Part shown: piece after piece, positions 28,001-37,613 of the stretch
Position numbering within the stretch: position 1 is the first letter of the stretch
Layout of the letters: every line of letters begins with the position of its first letter
From: Drosophila miranda
Taxonomy: Eukaryota; Arthropoda; Insecta; Diptera; Drosophilidae
Length of the DNA: 64,000 nt
Direction of reading: 5' to 3'
NCBI RefSeq assembly: GCF_003369915.1
Contig: NC_046675.1
Coordinates: 8,990,001-9,054,000 of the forward strand
The notes under the pieces: model-generated
Databases searched by the model: none
Told to the model about the DNA's origin: nothing
The model's input: the letters and a program-made list of their open reading frames with translations, nothing else
Translations under genes and position numbers: made by a program

Positions 28001-31000
28001 CGTTTAGGAACCCTCTATTGTAAATTCTTGGCTACTTTATTGTACCTTGTATACTATCTAAGAGAACCTTCAGGAAATTGAAAAACAATACTATGGATCA
28101 ATGCTATAGATCTTGTCAAAGAGAATACTATTTCAAGTGGAAAACTCTTTCAATCTTCCAGCTTTACTGGCGGTTTTTACGCCGTCTTTATCTGTTTATC
28201 TAGAGGCTTTCGTAACACGTAGAGTCAACATTTGTGGCCCACCTCGAACGGCCTTTACTAGAACATCAACAACTGGAAAATGGGGACAGTTTTCAGAGCA
28301 CAAGTCGTTAACGGTGGCGACGACGATGGCAGCGGCGACGGCGGCACATGTCAATATGGCCCAAATATTATGCACCGCAAGAAACAGGTTGTTGCTTTTG
28401 TTGGCACACGCGGCCCAGCAACAGGCAGGCACACTCGCTGATGCACTCATTCACTCACTCTTGCAGTCACTCACACACTCATGAATACTGAATACTTTTG
28501 TGTGGCATTGGATTGAATCTGTCAGACGTGGACAATGTTGCTTCTTGTTTGTGGCCATTCACAAATGCAGTTGCAAGAGTACAGTACAGTGCGTTTCATG
28601 ACACACAGAGAATATACAGAGATAGATGGAATATGTACCCACAAATGTGGTTTATCCGCATGTCATGGAAGATATCTGAGAGTATCTCCATTTTACAGTT
28701 ATGCAACGCACTGTAAGCAATGAGCATACCATTATGACTGACATTCGGCGGCTGTTTCTGCCTTAAAGACACTGCTTTACCTTTTCCTTTTTTTTTTGCA
28801 CACTTTTCCCTACCTTTTGTTCAGACATAAATCAGGTTTTTCTTTATCGCACACATTTTTTTGTTTATGTTTTTTTTTGTTTACTCTTTATCTCGGATTC
28901 AGAAAGCGTAAATAAGTGAATTTCATCAAAATGCAAAATGATGCCAGATGCCACAGATGGCAGTCGACTAGGCGACTACCGGGTTGAAGTACCTCCGTGA
29001 ACTACTCCGTCGGAGTGGATTCTCCCCCCAGTAACCTCCTTTTCGGTGGGTTATAGTATATCTTTCTGTGTGGGATATAGTATTTATATATTCGCAATAT
29101 ATCAGCATCTGCTATAGCTCTAATTTTCATAGGGTATAGCTTTACTTTTCTGTGGAATATACTTTTAAATCATTTTAATGTGCCTCAACGAAAACGTTCA
29201 TTTGAGGCGGTTTCTGGGTATTGTTTCCCTAAACGATTAGATACTATCAAAGAAAACGATTTTAAAGCCTATGTTGTAACCTTTTCAGCTCTTATTAAAA
29301 CAGGGATCCCTTAATAAAATAAAAATAAAAATTACAAATACAAAATTTAAAAAAAAAATAATAATAATTAAAAAAAAAACAATCATATAAAATTAATACA
29401 ATTAATAAAAATTAATAAATTAAAAAAAATACAAAAAAATATATTAAAAAACTATATAAAAAATATATACAACAAATATATATAAAAAATTAAAAATATA
29501 TATGTATAAAAAAATAAAAAATTATATATAAAAAAATAAAAAATATATATAAAAAAATAAAAAATATATATAAAAAAATAAAAAAAAAATATATATAAAA
29601 AAATAAAAAATATATATAAAAAAGAAATAAATATAAAATTAATATATACAAATTATTATAAATACATACAAAAATAAATAAATCTGTTCAGATACTCCAA
29701 CAAAGCAAAGATAGAAAAACTATCTGGGATCTGTACTTTTCTGAGGGGATATTCCCCCACTTTTCTGTGGGATATTGGATATCTGCTTTTTCAATGGAAA
29801 CACCTCTACATTTCCGTGAAAATTATCTATTGGGTATTTCCCTATTTATCTACCGCATATATGTCTCTACTATCCACTTCTCTAGTGCACTGGGTACTTT
29901 TCTGTACTGGATCTACCCTCCCTCCATGACCGCCTCGTTACCGCCTCCCGCCCCTTCATGGCCCTTTGCCTAAACCCAATTGTTAAACGTTTCGCATTGT
30001 TGTAATTTCCATTTTGCCCACTCATGATGTTTTCTTTATAAGAAATAAAACTTGGCTTTTTTCGGTAGACCTCAACTTTCAGAGGCCTCACAGTCAGAGT
30101 TTATTGTGTTAATGGACGATTTCGACGACGACGACGACGACGCAACAGAAAACGACTTTAATTGCACACCATTTTTACTCTTTTTTTGTACAATTTTTTT
30201 TTAGCCAACTCTGCTTACAACATGCTCTCAAAACCCGAGATACACGCGCGAGAGAGGGCGAGCGAAAGAGCCCAAAAATAATTGTACATTTGCTAGGCGC
30301 CCAATAGATTTCACTTTTTTTTTTGCTTTGCTTTTGTTTCGTTGTTGGAATTGTTGGCCATAAAACAATTCAATGCCAACTTCAAATGAGAAACAGAAGG
30401 GGGGAAAAAACAGACAGGAAAAACGCGTATAAATTTTATTAGATTTCAAGCTGAGGCATCACAGACACATATATCGAAAGATCTAAGGCGATAGTCGATT
30501 CAAGAGAGGAAACAATGAACATTAAAGAGGAAACTTTGAGAGACAGGATATAAGGCAAAAATGTTATAGGATATACAGACTGCAGCTTATCTGCTGCTAC
30601 AATAATATTATTAATGTAGAAAAAATTAAAGATTTAGAGATTTTAAAAAAATATTTGGTGCGTGCAAGAGATTGAAACTTGAGATTCCATAAATAAACAT
30701 GTGGTTCCTAAAGCTAGAGACTATCTGGAGGTCCAGGTGCTCACAAGTAAGTGATTTCGTAGAAATTTCCCATAAACGAGAGGATATTAGTTTTGAATGG
30801 CACCAACAGAGAAACAATTTCAATGATACCCTAACAATCCCAGTGAAAAGATTAACATCCGCGAATGTGAATGAAACGAATAGCCAATAAAATCCGTAAA
30901 CACATACCCTTCCGAGTACAGGGTACAGAGAACACGATAAATATAAAGTTTTACTAATGCTTGGAATATCCCGGATGGTACCGATGGGCAATAGTCGCAA

Positions 31001-34000
31001 AAACCCATGTGTTAAATACTGATCAGACGACTGCCGCAACGAATGAATATCATTAGACCCCCGCACCCACTATTTGTGATATATTCACAAATCTCTAAAC
31101 ACACACAAACATACTCATACTGGCACTCGTGAAACGTTGATCGTTAAACATTTATAAAGCAATTGAATTGAAAATTGTTTGCTTTAGCTTTAGAGTACTT
31201 CCTATATATCAACCGTTGGCCGTGTTTCGATTACATATTTATGCAAAAATTATATATGCTATAAGGCGTGGTATGATGTAATACTATGTGGGGTCTTCCT
31301 TCTGTAAAATGCCCAAAGATTGGGCCGCTGCCTGGTAATCTGATAATCAATTAAAATCGCCTGTGGCGCGTGCCGCTGCCTTTTCGGTGCCCCATTGACT
31401 GGGATCCGTATCGCGTTTTTTTGGTTTTCGTTTTTTTTTTCTTCTGTTTTTATAGGTTGCAGGCAACGCTGTTGCGCCTCTTTCTCTCAGCCTCCACAAA
31501 CCATTGTTTCGACGACTACGAGGTTCACTCGCTTGTCAGCTGTGGGTTTCGCACACAATTGCAAGGCATTCATTATACCCCTTAAAGGGAAAATATATGT
31601 GTGTACGTTTGTACTTGAAGAAGTTTGCAATGGGAGTTCCGATGAGAGCGGGAGAGGCATAGGCATAGGCATAACTAATTATTTGTATCCGGCGCGAGTA
31701 CGAGTAGAGCACAAGGCTAACGTGTAAATAGTGCCTGGCTAGAGACGATGGAATCTATTGCGCGTCGCGTGTTGGAATACTTTAATTTACTTTAATATTC
31801 ATATTCACATAAATATACATTGGAATAAACCAAGAAAAATGGTTATTCTCTTGAATAAAATTCCAAAATTGCTAAATTTCATCAAACATTTATTAAATTT
31901 GTCGTAAGATATTTCTGGAATTTTATCTAATTTTAAAGACAACACAGGCAACACGTTTTTTTCGATTCATTCTTTCGACATCAAAAATTAAATTCGAAAT
32001 GCAAGTCGCTGTCGTCGTATTAAATTACGGTTTATCTCGATGCTCGACCAAGACAGAAGACGCGTCCTCGACAGATAGAGAGAGAGCGCATCTCTACACA
32101 AAGAAGAAAGAAAGTTGCAAGCAAAAACAAAGAAAAACCAGAAGAAGAAGAAGAAAACGAAGAAGACATCGACGACCAGGAAACGGGTGCGGAAAAACTG
32201 TGTGCAGTCAGTCAATGAATGAACGAAAGAAGAGCAGCCACCGCATAGAAGTGGAGTGGAGATGGAGGGGAAAGAAGAGTAGCGGGAAAAAAGAAAAGCA
32301 GAAATTGCCGTAGGCCTCCACAGCATTTTCTATTTCGTTTGGAGGTAAGCCGCCAGCCGCACAGCTGCTTGCACTGCTTTGCACGTTTTTTCAAGAAAAT
32401 AAGGAAAACGTACCGTTATTTATGAGCTGCAATTGTGTTGAAAAGGGGGGAAATACAGGGAGGTGGGGTGTGGGGGATTAGGGGGAGCAGAGAGAAAGAA
32501 GTGTGTTAATTAACAAAAGAGAAGCAGAAAAGAGGCGGCATCCGGAAAGTGAGGCAATGAAAATGTTGTATTTCTAAATTTTTAAATCTATTTAGAGCGT
32601 AATAAATTAATAAAAGAAAAAGTTAACCACAGACGGAACTAGGAAGGGGAGACTAGAGAATTTGATAGATTTGGAGCCAAGAAACAGTTGATTCCATTTC
32701 GAAAACCTCATTTTCCGTTGAAAAATGCTTTCAAATTCAAGTATTCGAGAAAAATGTAGTTACATCTAATGGAAAATCAATCATTGGTAAGCATAAAAAT
32801 GAAATTTAGTAATATCTTTGATTTATCAACATTACTCTTCTAATTATTTATTGGTTATGGTGTAGTTATAGTTTAGCCTCCTCTAACCCCCCATTTACTC
32901 GATTTGGTCTAACTCTAATTTTAAAAAGTAAAACTCTTGGTGTACAAATATGGAAACATTGTGAAATCGCTGCTTCCTTCTATTACCACTCCCATCGATC
33001 TTTCACAATCCCCATCATTTCATCAATCTTATCTAATCTAACGACGGATATGTATAGACAATCTACGGAGACCTCTTCTTGAAAAACTTGAGAACCTTTT
33101 GGAAACATCTGTTTGTTTGCTTCGTTATTTCCACAATGAGATTTCCAGCCAATGTCGACACTGACCTCCAGGTAACCCGAGGTCATCGTCGTCGTCGTAT
33201 AGCACACAAACACACACACTCATACAAAAATGTAATGTAGTGTTTGCCTCCGATTGAATGGATTGTAGATTTACGTGTAAATTGCTTCAAATTTCGATTT
33301 CCTCGGAGGTACACTCAAAAATCTGGCGACGGCAATCAAAATGTCAGCGGATTGACAGATTGACGAGCGATCGGCCATCAGAAACAGAGAGGCTCGCTCC
33401 CCATGAGAAAGGGGGGCCCCTTCCCACAATTTTTTATTTTTGGAGGCGACCCTCGCTCCTCCTCCTTCTAACGGTACAACATAATCCAGGCAGCAACGCA
33501 GCAAGCGGAGAAAACGAGAAAGCTATATATAGATGAAATGTGGAATTCAGTGATGGAATCGCGTCTGAATGCCGCCGAAAATCTAAAAATAAATTACTCA
33601 ATCACTGGAAAACCGAGGCTACGGATGCCCACATCAAACTACTTTGACATTGTTTTTGTTTTGTTTTTTTATATGGGAAAGTTCCAAGTTATTTTCCGTT
33701 GCACCCATAAGCACGAGTACGAGTACGAGTAGCGCGAGTATCAAGAACAGATCCGATCCAAAATTACCCCAGACGTAGATACATAAATTAGTTTTACTTG
33801 TAATTTGCAAGCACGAACACAGGCGGCGGCTGGCGCCATTTTTCTGCTTTTGTTTCTGGTGCGTGTGAGCATGTATGCGTGCGTGTGTGTGTGAGAGTGT
33901 ATTTCCAATTTGAATTGAGACTGGAACGAATGCAGTGAATGCGGTTTCCACACAGACACTACACACACACACACGTACTCGTCGCACATGGTGCAAAAAC

Positions 34001-34425
34001 AAAATGCTAATGCAACTGTTGCAGTTGTATGTGTGCCTGTGTGCTGTAGCTGTTTGCCGTGTTCTGCCAGCGTCAGCGAATTAATCATCCAGCAACGGTT
34101 AAAGCCCAGCTGGCACACAATGACCGAGCGAGAGGCAGAGCGGGAGAGGAGAGCATGCTTTGTACCAGGGCCAAAGCAAACGCTGACGTCACAGCGACAC
34201 AGTTAACAAACGAACCAACACACACACATACACTGCAGAGTTGCTTTGACACCATTCGCACTGTTGCGCTGCTCTTAATTAATTACAACTCTCCCGCCTC
34301 TCTACCTCTCTCTTTATATATTTAGCCAGTGCGAGAGGTGATAAGAGGGAAACTATGATTTGGGTTATCAGAGTCACCGTTTACTGTACCTTGGGTTTGT
34401 TCAGCCACTTGCGAAATGTGTCCAT
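11435..34425 (-). CDS. Lst2: Lateral signaling target protein 2 homolog (FYVE-domain endosomal protein)
   Basis: Five coding exons on the minus strand: 34425..34390, 14689..14549, 14479..13739, 13673..12517, 12455..11435; 1031 aa. The first exon encodes only [12 protein letters not shown] and is followed by a 19.7 kb intron. It joins in phase 0 to [16 protein letters not shown], which matches the known Lst2 N-terminus. Residues 1-310 are the conserved helical Lst2 domain. The middle is low complexity: poly-Gln at about 502-538 and His-rich at about 600-645. The FYVE zinc finger is at about 932-996, with [13 protein letters not shown], the [11 protein letters not shown] core and CRECY. Lst2 proteins bind endosomal PI3P and limit EGFR signalling; this is family knowledge. 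It corresponds to CG6051 in D. melanogaster. Confidence 0.94.
12978..13086 (-). repeat. Lst2: Polyglutamine-coding CAG repeat in Lst2
   Basis: On the + strand this is an almost pure CTG run interrupted by CTC. On the coding strand it reads CAG with GAG interruptions, giving runs of up to about 17 Gln broken by single Glu. It lies between the conserved N-terminal domain and the FYVE domain, in the low-complexity linker. Length is likely to vary between individuals and species. Confidence 0.9.
15118..15363 (+). mobile_element. Short copy of a TIR-bounded dispersed repeat
   Basis: It starts TATACCCGGTATTGGG and ends GTATCGGGGATAA, a diverged version of the ends of the 1.05 kb element at 23658. 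The internal blocks TCGTTTCCGACCCC, AGCATCA.TAGCCGAGTCGATA and ATGTCTG.TTG.TCGTCTG occur in the same order, but the middle is missing. It has no coding capacity, so it is an internally deleted, old non-autonomous copy. Confidence 0.7.
18182..18435. promoter_or_regulatory. Homotypic cluster of ATCGAT cores in Lst2 intron 1
   Basis: Seven complete ATCGAT palindromes fall within 254 bp, mostly as AATCGATA, with five more ATCGAA cores up to 18560. ATCGAT is the core of the DRE site (TATCGATA) bound by DREF and BEAF-32. The count is far above the few-kb spacing expected by chance. Function as a promoter, insulator or enhancer is an inference. Confidence 0.4.
21770..22350. repeat. Degenerate A-rich tandem repeat
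   Basis: Blocks such as GATGGAAATTTTAGGAACAT, GATGAGAATTTTAGGAAGAT and GATGGACATTTTAGGAAAAT recur, each followed by AAGTNAAGAAA-like text. A second block, AAAATTCTGGAGGAAAT or AAATTCTGGTTGAAAT, alternates with it. The unit is roughly 50-60 bp and strongly diverged. There is no coding potential. Confidence 0.6.
22492..22522 (+). repeat. G-run with quadruplex potential
   Basis: Sixteen consecutive G, then TTTT, six G, a C and four G. This is enough G-tracts for an intramolecular quadruplex on the + strand, the non-template side being C-rich for the Lst2 transcript. Confidence 0.75.
23658..24702 (+). mobile_element. Non-autonomous TIR-bounded dispersed element, 1.05 kb
   Basis: The left end is TTATACCCGATAC and the right end GTATCGGGTATAA, a perfect 13-bp inverted repeat. 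The interior has no long open frame. It contains GAGTCGATTGAGCCATGTC, a run of TGTCTGTCCG units, and three diverged internal copies of a unit built around ACTATAAGAGC..AGAGCAAC and TTTCGCC.CACCCCCTTCCGCC (near 23850, 24185 and 24325). A deleted relative is at 15118-15363 in the same orientation. It looks like a MITE-type family widespread in Drosophila; I do not assign a named family. Confidence 0.75.
27755..29256 (+). repeat. 35-bp block present twice, 1.5 kb apart
   Basis: TGTTTCCCTAAACGA and TAGATACTATCAAAGAAAA form a block at 27755-27789 that recurs at 29222-29256 with one mismatch. Flanking sequence is only loosely alike. It may be the remains of an older local duplication or a small dispersed repeat. 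Confidence 0.6.
29320..29680. repeat. AT-only low-complexity tract
   Basis: About 360 bp consist nearly only of A and T, built of alternating AAAAAATAAAAAA and ATATATATA blocks in a loose 20-25 bp period between 29500 and 29620. It is simple sequence in Lst2 intron 1. Confidence 0.85.
34390..34425 (-). other. Lst2: Lst2 first coding exon (12 codons)
   Basis: The - strand reads ATG through the codons of [12 protein letters not shown] and then the donor GTACAG. The peptide is the known invariant N-terminus of Lst2 homologs, which is why the exon is assigned to the gene 20 kb downstream despite its size. Its length of 36 nt keeps phase 0. Confidence 0.9.
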
Positions 34426-35145
34426 CGTTGTTGTTGTGGTTGTAGGAGCGATGCAGTTGCAGCGCCGCCACAGCTGTTGATGCTCTCAATCGCTTCCTCT
34501 TCCAATGAAGTGCGTTTTTGTTGTCCTTGCACACTTGCACACGCACGCACCAACACTCAGCAGCGAACGAGTGTCAGCGCGACAGAAGATATGGAGCGGG
34601 GGAACACGAAAACCAAACAAAACAAAGAAATACACACGACCAACAACAACGGCACTACTTCTACTGCCTTGGCCACACTACGTTCAATATGTTTAGCAAC
34701 TGCTGCTGCCTGCTGGCGCTGCTTTGGGCCTTTTGCGTCGCGATTCCACCTCTAAATGCACATTATTTCACTTAACACCTTTTATAATTTTTTTCCGAAA
34801 TTCTGGGTTTGTCTCATGCCTAGTTGTACGACTTGTCTGGTGTTAATTTTTGACTGCCTTTTGCACTTTGCCTTTTGGATTTGACTTTTTTTTCGATTCG
34901 TAGCAGCCACAACAACACATCACACGCGTGACTTTTTCCTGCTCGCTTATTCCTTATTCCACACCACTCCCGCACATTACACTTGCAACTGCATTTCTCC
35001 AGGCGGAAATTGCGTCGATTTTGGTTAAAAATTCTTAAATATATTTAACGAAATGTGGAGAAACTGGCTTTTCGGGAGCGAAAAAACCATTAAACTCGCG
35101 CAACACTCATCCGCCCTTGCCGTTTCCGTCGTCAGCGGCGTCGTC

Positions 35146-35450
35146 CGTTTAGTTTAAAGTTTTTTTTTCGAATGCGAATGCCCATGTCGAGGAACGAAAC
35201 AAAAACACAAAGAAGAATGGCTAAACATGGGCGAAGAGATAGAGCTGAAAGAGCAGTCGATGGTACTATCGATGAATCGATATATTTAAAAGCTGCTCGT
35301 TTAGTTTAAAGTGTTTTTTTCGAATGCGAATGCCCATGTCGAGGAACGAAACAAAAACAAAAAGCAGAATGGCTAAATATGGGCGAAGAGATAGAGCTGA
35401 AAGAGCAATCGATGGTACTATCGATGAATCGATATATTTTAAAGCTGCTC
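35146..35450. repeat. 152-bp tandem duplication with paired DRE-like sites
   Basis: Unit 1 is 35146-35297 and unit 2 is 35298-35450. They match closely, with a few substitutions and small T- or A-run length changes. Both begin CGTTTAGTTTAAAG, contain CGAATGCGAATGCCCATG and end GCTGCTC. Each unit carries TATCGATGAATCGATATAT, two ATCGAT cores resembling DRE sites. The high identity points to a recent duplication. Confidence 0.9.
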
Positions 35451-35581
35451 AATTTTGCGTTTCATTGATTGGTATCGGTTGTTACGCCCTAAAAATGGAC
35501 AAAATCTAATTTTTCCTGAAATCCCAAATTATGGTTCCACTGGCTATGAACAAATTGCAACAATAATTTAATATGTTTTTT

Positions 35582-35587
35582 TTTATT
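35582..35587 (-). terminator. Polyadenylation signal of the Myb/SANT-like gene
   Basis: AATAAA on the minus strand lies nine bases after the TAA at 35598-35596 and is followed by an A-run. It implies a very short 3' UTR. Confidence 0.6.
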
Positions 35588-35595
35588 ATATTCTA

Positions 35596-36746
35596 TTAAA
35601 CTCTACGAGGTTTTTTTTGCTTGGAGCTGACGTAATTTTGGAGCAAATTCGTCACTTTATGACGAGCATCTCTGGCTACCGCTGGAGGCATATCATTTAA
35701 AAGAAAGTCCCAGTAGGTCAATACTTCAATATTTTTAAATGGGGGCTTTTCTTCGACTTCTTTTGCCTGTTTTACGAGATCCTGGAGAATGTTTACTGTG
35801 GCACTGGAATTCGAAGTCGTACCATGCGATGGACTTTTTTTCGGCTGTCAAAAGGGTATTGGCTCAGCATTTAAGCAATCAATGATCGAAATTGTACTTA
35901 CAATTGAGCAGTTACTGAGGGACAACGAACTCTCCTCTATATCAGTCATGTTGGAATTATAGGCTATTGGACTGTACTCCAAATTTTTCTTCAGTTCAGT
36001 TTTAATGTGTTTTGAGTTCGTACTGCCGGAATTCGAAGCATCATCTTCATCATTCTGATCCTCCGGTTGCTCATTGAGATATAACATTTCGGTGTTTGGC
36101 CTTTTTTTGCTTTTTGCTACAGGTTGGTTGCCAAGAATGGCATCCATTTTCTCAAAGTACTCCCACTTAGAGACCCTGTTATCGCTCTTGATCTTTTCAT
36201 ACGTCTTCTTCAAGTTCCTATACTTCCTGTCAAGTTGCTCGGGGATTAGGTCGTTATATCCATGCTCTTCCATTTCTAGCACAATGCTCTGCCACACTTC
36301 CCTTTTTTTTTTCATCGGATTCTGAAAATTTTGTATCCTATCCAAAAGCATTCGGAGTAGTAGCTGTGTGGTATTCGAGTTCCACATTCTCTCGTCATCT
36401 GCAAAAGGGATTATTAAATGATTGACCACCAAATACCACAATACGAAGATTTTGCATGTGGGACTAAAAACCTATTCTATTGCGGGATTTTTCCAAGACT
36501 TGGGACCGCGGCCTGTTGCCTACTCAGCCTACTTTTGCAGCAAATAATACAGTCTTTGGCAAAAGTCATACAGGCGTATGATTCAAAACGGAATGTATGC
36601 CTTGCCATATTTTCTTCGAGACTGGCAGCGCAATTTTTAGAGGCCAATAAAGGCGGGTCCAGCGAAAATTTTAATGCAATTTTTTCCTGATGCACTATCT
36701 TGGTACAAAATTACTTACTTGATTGCACGCAATTACTTTGCTCCAT
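35596..36746 (-). CDS. Myb/SANT-like (trihelix-type) DNA-binding protein
   Basis: Three exons on the minus strand: 36746..36719, 36398..35902, 35844..35596; 257 aa. The first exon encodes MEQSNCVQS and joins in phase 1 to the main exon; this start is a prediction from the matching donor, acceptor and phase. Residues about 14-80 form a Myb/SANT-like domain: an early Trp, then KKKREVWQSIVLEMEEHGYN, PEQLDRKYRNLKKTYEKIK and KWEYFEKMDAIL. The middle is acidic and Ser-rich. The C-terminus has WDFLLNDMPPAVARDARHKV, which resembles a BESS-type protein-interaction motif. It is probably a nuclear transcription regulator. I do not recognise the orthologous gene. It is divergent from Men-b. Confidence 0.8.
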
Positions 36747-37613
36747 TTAAAAAAAAAAACACCAGCATGAAAACAAACAATTACCAGACTGTCAGCTGTT
36801 ATATCGATATCGAAAACATTCCAGCGCTTGGTATTTTAGTACCAACCAATGATTATTATAATTCCGATTACATCTTTTTGATGAACGGAACTGATACGTT
36901 CACAAATTTCAGGTATCATGATCAGTGATCATATAATTTTTGTGATCAATGCTCAGAGAGCATGTTATGCGTTTATCAGAAGAAACCGTTTCTATTGCTA
37001 CCCAGCAGAAATTTTATTTCGACATATTTCTCTCATAAATCAAGTAATTTTCGTTGGTTCACCCAACATAAATAACTAGTTCAGAATGAACCAAGGGGCT
37101 CATCTCTATGAAATATATATGATCTAGTGTGGCTGCATTTCAAAATCAATTTCGATAGATACATTTTTTTAGACCTTCTTTGTTTAAACCTTATTTGAGC
37201 CACATGATTAGCCACCAATCATGATTGAATCAAGTGCTTAAATCAAGGGGCTTAAGTGGGCTAAGTTCGTTTTTCATCGGTATATTTACGGTATATTTTG
37301 AAAATGAGACGGTTTGTTTCGGTATATTTTAAGGTTCCGGTTCCGATTTATTGATATATCGTAAACTTGAGCTTTTTTTAGTTATTCAAAATCGGCATCG
37401 CGCTAGTGGTGGTTGTTGTGCCCGCGCGTTCTCTAAGCAATTCCTTTCCTGGAAATTTAAGGGTGGTCGTTATTTCTATTCGTTCCGCACGACACGAAAA
37501 TAAAGTTAACCAAAAGTATTAAAAGTGTAGCAGTTTGAATAAGTGTCAATCTATTAAAAGCAATAAATTTTTCCGAAAGTTAACATCGAAAAAAGCAATT
37601 CGAGGAAGCAAAA
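36747..37613. promoter_or_regulatory. Bidirectional spacer between Myb/SANT-like gene and Men-b
   Basis: The 867 bp contain three GTATATTT motifs at about 37279-37330, with the block GGTATATTTACGGTATATTTTG and then AAAATGAG. This block is nearly identical to one at about 1676-1705 in the NKAP promoter. A TATCGATATCG pair is near 36803 and a TTGATATATCG near 37351. The Men-b 5' UTR probably occupies the last 100-200 bp. Confidence 0.5.

Larger units (their letters stand above)
14690..34389 (-). other. Lst2: Lst2 intron 1 (19.7 kb), no supported gene
   Basis: The intron is bounded by the donor GTACAG after exon 1 (at 34389 on the - strand) and the acceptor TTGCAG before 14689. Open frames inside are short, without homology I recognise, and overlap simple sequence. 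Besides the repeats listed separately it has GA runs (16133-16152, 27476-27492), GT/CA runs (16251-16269, 17873-17890), a T-run (17943-17959), four CGTAT units (26590-26610) and GAC repeats (30126-30141). Such a large intron in front of a broadly used gene may carry enhancers, but no motif cluster I can name proves it. Confidence 0.75.
34426..35595. promoter_or_regulatory. Lst2 upstream region
   Basis: The 1.17 kb lies between the Lst2 ATG and the stop of the Myb/SANT-like gene. It must hold the Lst2 5' UTR and promoter. Candidate elements are the ATCGAT pairs in the 152-bp tandem duplication (listed separately). No other coding potential was seen. Confidence 0.5.

Noticed and set aside
28113-28484. 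123-aa open frame on + strand
   Set aside because: No recognisable domain, irregular codon use, and inside Lst2 intron 1; nothing supports expression.
36477-36695. 72-aa minus frame inside intron 1 of the Myb/SANT-like gene, and a 90-aa plus frame over it
   Set aside because: Cannot be joined in phase to both neighbouring exons and shows no domain. The 28-nt first exon fits better.
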